DNA of 20,125 nucleotides from CAXGTL01 sp964012725 (GTDB lineage Archaea > Nanobdellota > Nanobdellia > Woesearchaeales > CAXGTL01), in NCBI GenBank assembly GCA_964012725.1, contig CAXGTL010000021.1, forward strand, positions 1 through 20,125. Direction: 5' to 3'. The notes under the pieces are model-generated. The model saw only the letters and a program-made list of their open reading frames with translations. It had not been told where the DNA came from and did no database searches. Made by a program: the position numbers and the translations under genes. Positions 18,456 through 20,125 of this stretch are shown here, one piece after another. Numbering within the stretch: position 1 is the stretch's first letter; each line of letters starts with the position of its first letter.

Positions 18456-20012
18456 TCAATAACTCTTACAAACATACACAATATGCTTTGCTTTCTTTCC
18501 GCAAACAACACATTTCTGTCCTTTCTTAACTTTCTCAGGCTTTTTGTATTTTATTCCAGACACATATCCACCAAAAGTCTCAGCTTTCAGAACATCTGCA
18601 CATTTTTCTCCATCAAAACCAATTGAACAGAACGGAACTTTGATAAAACCTCTATATTCTTCAATAATTTTCTTAACTTCATCAAAAGTTTCTGCTTCTT
18701 TTGTATTATCTTTAAAATATTCAGAAGATTTAGCTTCAATTTCATTATCAACTAACTTAAGTTGTTTCTTGATTTCATTCTTTAAATCATGTAAACTAAC
18801 TTTAACTTTTTCTTTGCTTGTACGCCTAGCTAAAGTAATTTTGTTTTCATTCATTTCTCTGCCACCTATCTCAAGACGAACAGGCACTCCTAACATTTCA
18901 TATTTATTATATTTAAAACCAGGAGATTCATCAATAGAATCATCAATAAAAACATTTAATTTCTTACCTAAAGATTTCTTAATATCTTGACAATAATTTA
19001 AAATATCTTTACCTAAATCTTCTTTTCCTTTGAACATGATAGGTATAATTACAACATGGATAGGAGCTACAGCAGTAGGTAATATTAAACCTTGATCATC
19101 TCCAAGTATACCAATTAATGAAGCCATTATTCTATAAATACCAGGACCAAAACAAGTTTGCCATCCATACTTGTCTTCACCATCATTATCTTTGAATTTT
19201 ACATTAAATGGTTTTGCAAAATTATGTGCTAAATCATGTGTTGACGACATTTGGTTTCTTTTTCCGTCAGGCATTAATGTGTCAGATGCAAATGTATCTT
19301 CTGCTCCTAAGAATTTGTCCCATTTAGGTCTTTTAAAAAATATAAAAGGTAATTTTAATGTTTTCCATACAACTTTGTCCATGATTTTCATGTCTGTTTT
19401 TATTTGTTTTAAAGCATTTTTATGAGTTCTAAACACATCATGTGATTCAAAAAACATAAATTCTCTACCACGTAGGAAAGGTCTAGTTGTTTTTTCATTT
19501 CTATAAACTGTTATTCTTGTTTGATATCTTTTAAATGGAAGATCTTTATAACTTCTTATCCATAAAGAATACATTGGATATAAAGCAGTCTCACCTGTAG
19601 GTCTAAGAGCTAATGGTTTATCAAGTTTTTCAGTTCCTGCTGTTGTTACCCAGTACACATCAGGCACAAATCCAGCATGTTCTTGTTCTTTCATAAGATT
19701 TGCTTTAGGAATCACAGTTGGGAACAGGAAAGGTTCGTGTCCATCTTTTTCAAGTTCTTCATCTAGTAAATCATAAATTCTTCTTATGATTTTCATTGCA
19801 TACGGCATGTGAACAACAAAACCTTGAACACCATACCTAAGATCAACTAAGTTAGCACCTTGCTGTAAACATACTTGTGTGTACCACTCTGAGAAATTAT
19901 CTGCTTTCTTTACAGTGATACCAGTACTTTTCTTATTATGTTTTCTTTTATTATTTTTTTGATTATCTTGTTTTTCACTTTTCTCTTGTTTATCCTTATT
20001 ATCTTTATTCAT
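18456..20012 (-). CDS. proS: Prolyl-tRNA synthetase, archaeal/eukaryotic type
   Basis: This class II enzyme charges tRNA-Pro with proline. The 518-aa protein has a basic N-terminal extension (about 1-33, Lys/Asn/Gln-rich), a catalytic core with RPTGET (137-142), motif 2 RPFLRGREFMFFE (177-189) and motif-3-like GPGIYRIMASLI (289-300). An anticodon-binding domain follows (about 315-415, VAPIHVVIIPI at its start). The C-terminal zinc-type domain has C462, C471, C501, C504 and C515 and ends in Lys-Ser-Tyr. A C-terminal Tyr is a hallmark of this ProRS class. The ATG at 20010-20012 overlaps the stop of the upstream zinc-ribbon gene in TGATG, so the two are coupled. A farther start inside that gene is rejected. 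Confidence 0.96.
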   Translation of the reverse strand: MNKDNKDKQEKSEKQDNQKNNKRKHNKKSTGITVKKADNFSEWYTQVCLQQGANLVDLRYGVQGFVVHMPYAMKIIRRIYDLLDEELEKDGHEPFLFPTVIPKANLMKEQEHAGFVPDVYWVTTAGTEKLDKPLALRPTGETALYPMYSLWIRSYKDLPFKRYQTRITVYRNEKTTRPFLRGREFMFFESHDVFRTHKNALKQIKTDMKIMDKVVWKTLKLPFIFFKRPKWDKFLGAEDTFASDTLMPDGKRNQMSSTHDLAHNFAKPFNVKFKDNDGEDKYGWQTCFGPGIYRIMASLIGILGDDQGLILPTAVAPIHVVIIPIMFKGKEDLGKDILNYCQDIKKSLGKKLNVFIDDSIDESPGFKYNKYEMLGVPVRLEIGGREMNENKITLARRTSKEKVKVSLHDLKNEIKKQLKLVDNEIEAKSSEYFKDNTKEAETFDEVKKIIEEYRGFIKVPFCSIGFDGEKCADVLKAETFGGYVSGIKYKKPEKVKKGQKCVVCGKKAKHIVYVCKSY

Positions 20013-20125
20013 CAGAACACAGCACCACATTTCTTACAATACTTATCTTTACCTAGTTTCTCAAACTCTTCTGAACCACACATATGACACTCTGTGACAG
20101 CTTTAGGAGCTTGTTTTTTCTTTTT
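20012..20125 (-). CDS. Small zinc-ribbon protein, C-terminal part (cut by window edge)
   Basis: The frame is open from the window edge and ends with TGA at 20014-20012. The visible 37 residues begin with a Lys-rich stretch and contain ECHMCGSEEF followed by KYCKKCGAVF, that is CxxC, 13 residues, CxxC. This spacing is typical of a treble-clef or rubredoxin-like zinc ribbon. The family cannot be named from this fragment. It precedes proS with a one-base TGATG overlap, so the two genes are co-translated. Confidence 0.7.
   Translation of the reverse strand, partial: KKKKQAPKAVTECHMCGSEEFEKLGKDKYCKKCGAVF

Noticed and set aside
18407..18511. Longer start of the antitoxin frame
   Set aside because: It would cover the BRE/TATA box and overlap the end of proS. 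The ATG at 18406 has a promoter at leaderless spacing and matches the ribbon-helix-helix start.
1..20125. CRISPR array, insertion sequence, integrase or attachment site
   Set aside because: No regularly spaced repeats with unique spacers, no transposase or recombinase motifs and no tRNA-linked direct repeats were seen.

Overview
This A+T-rich window looks like a chromosomal segment of an archaeon, most likely a small-genome DPANN lineage of the Woesearchaeota/Pacearchaeota type. The lineage is inferred from gene content, not measured. The archaeal core is clear: prefoldin alpha, archaeal FtsY, proteasome beta, KH-domain aCPSF1, a second CPSF-like nuclease, and an archaeal/eukaryotic-type ProRS. 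These sit beside a bacterial-type GyrB, many very small membrane proteins and families I cannot name. TATA/BRE-like boxes lie about 27-30 nt before several start codons (leaderless genes), while other genes carry clear GGTGA/GAGGT ribosome-binding sites.

Positions 1-5046 are on the + strand. Two overlapping unknown genes (105-2125) are followed by an operon of pfdA, ftsY, a small unknown gene and a Yip1-like membrane protein. The operon meets the minus-strand block tail to tail, with a 4-nt overlap of stop codons at 5043-5046.

Everything from 5043 to 20125 is on the minus strand. Read in the direction of transcription it runs: a zinc-ribbon protein (cut by the window edge), proS, a RelB/RelE-like toxin-antitoxin pair, psmB, aCPSF1 (TTG start), a secreted propeller-like protein, gyrB, a DUF457/YdjM-like membrane protein, two tiny membrane proteins below 60 aa (10249-10545), an AbrB-fold regulator, aCPSF2, a P-type ATPase with an altered ion-binding motif, and a Hel308-like helicase that stops after its first RecA domain.

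The most unusual part is the 9.8-10.8 kb region. It holds two candidate structured RNAs on the minus strand. One is a G+C-rich, hairpin-tiled element at 9812-9956, in front of aCPSF2. The other is a three-helix hairpin at 10568-10656, in front of the tiny membrane protein genes. Both end in a U7 tract that runs into T/A-rich, TATA-like sequence just before the next start codon. A weaker version of the same layout precedes gyrB. Between them sits the cassette of tiny membrane proteins and AbrB regulator, with a perfect palindrome before the regulator. No tRNA, rRNA, CRISPR array, insertion sequence or integrase was seen.
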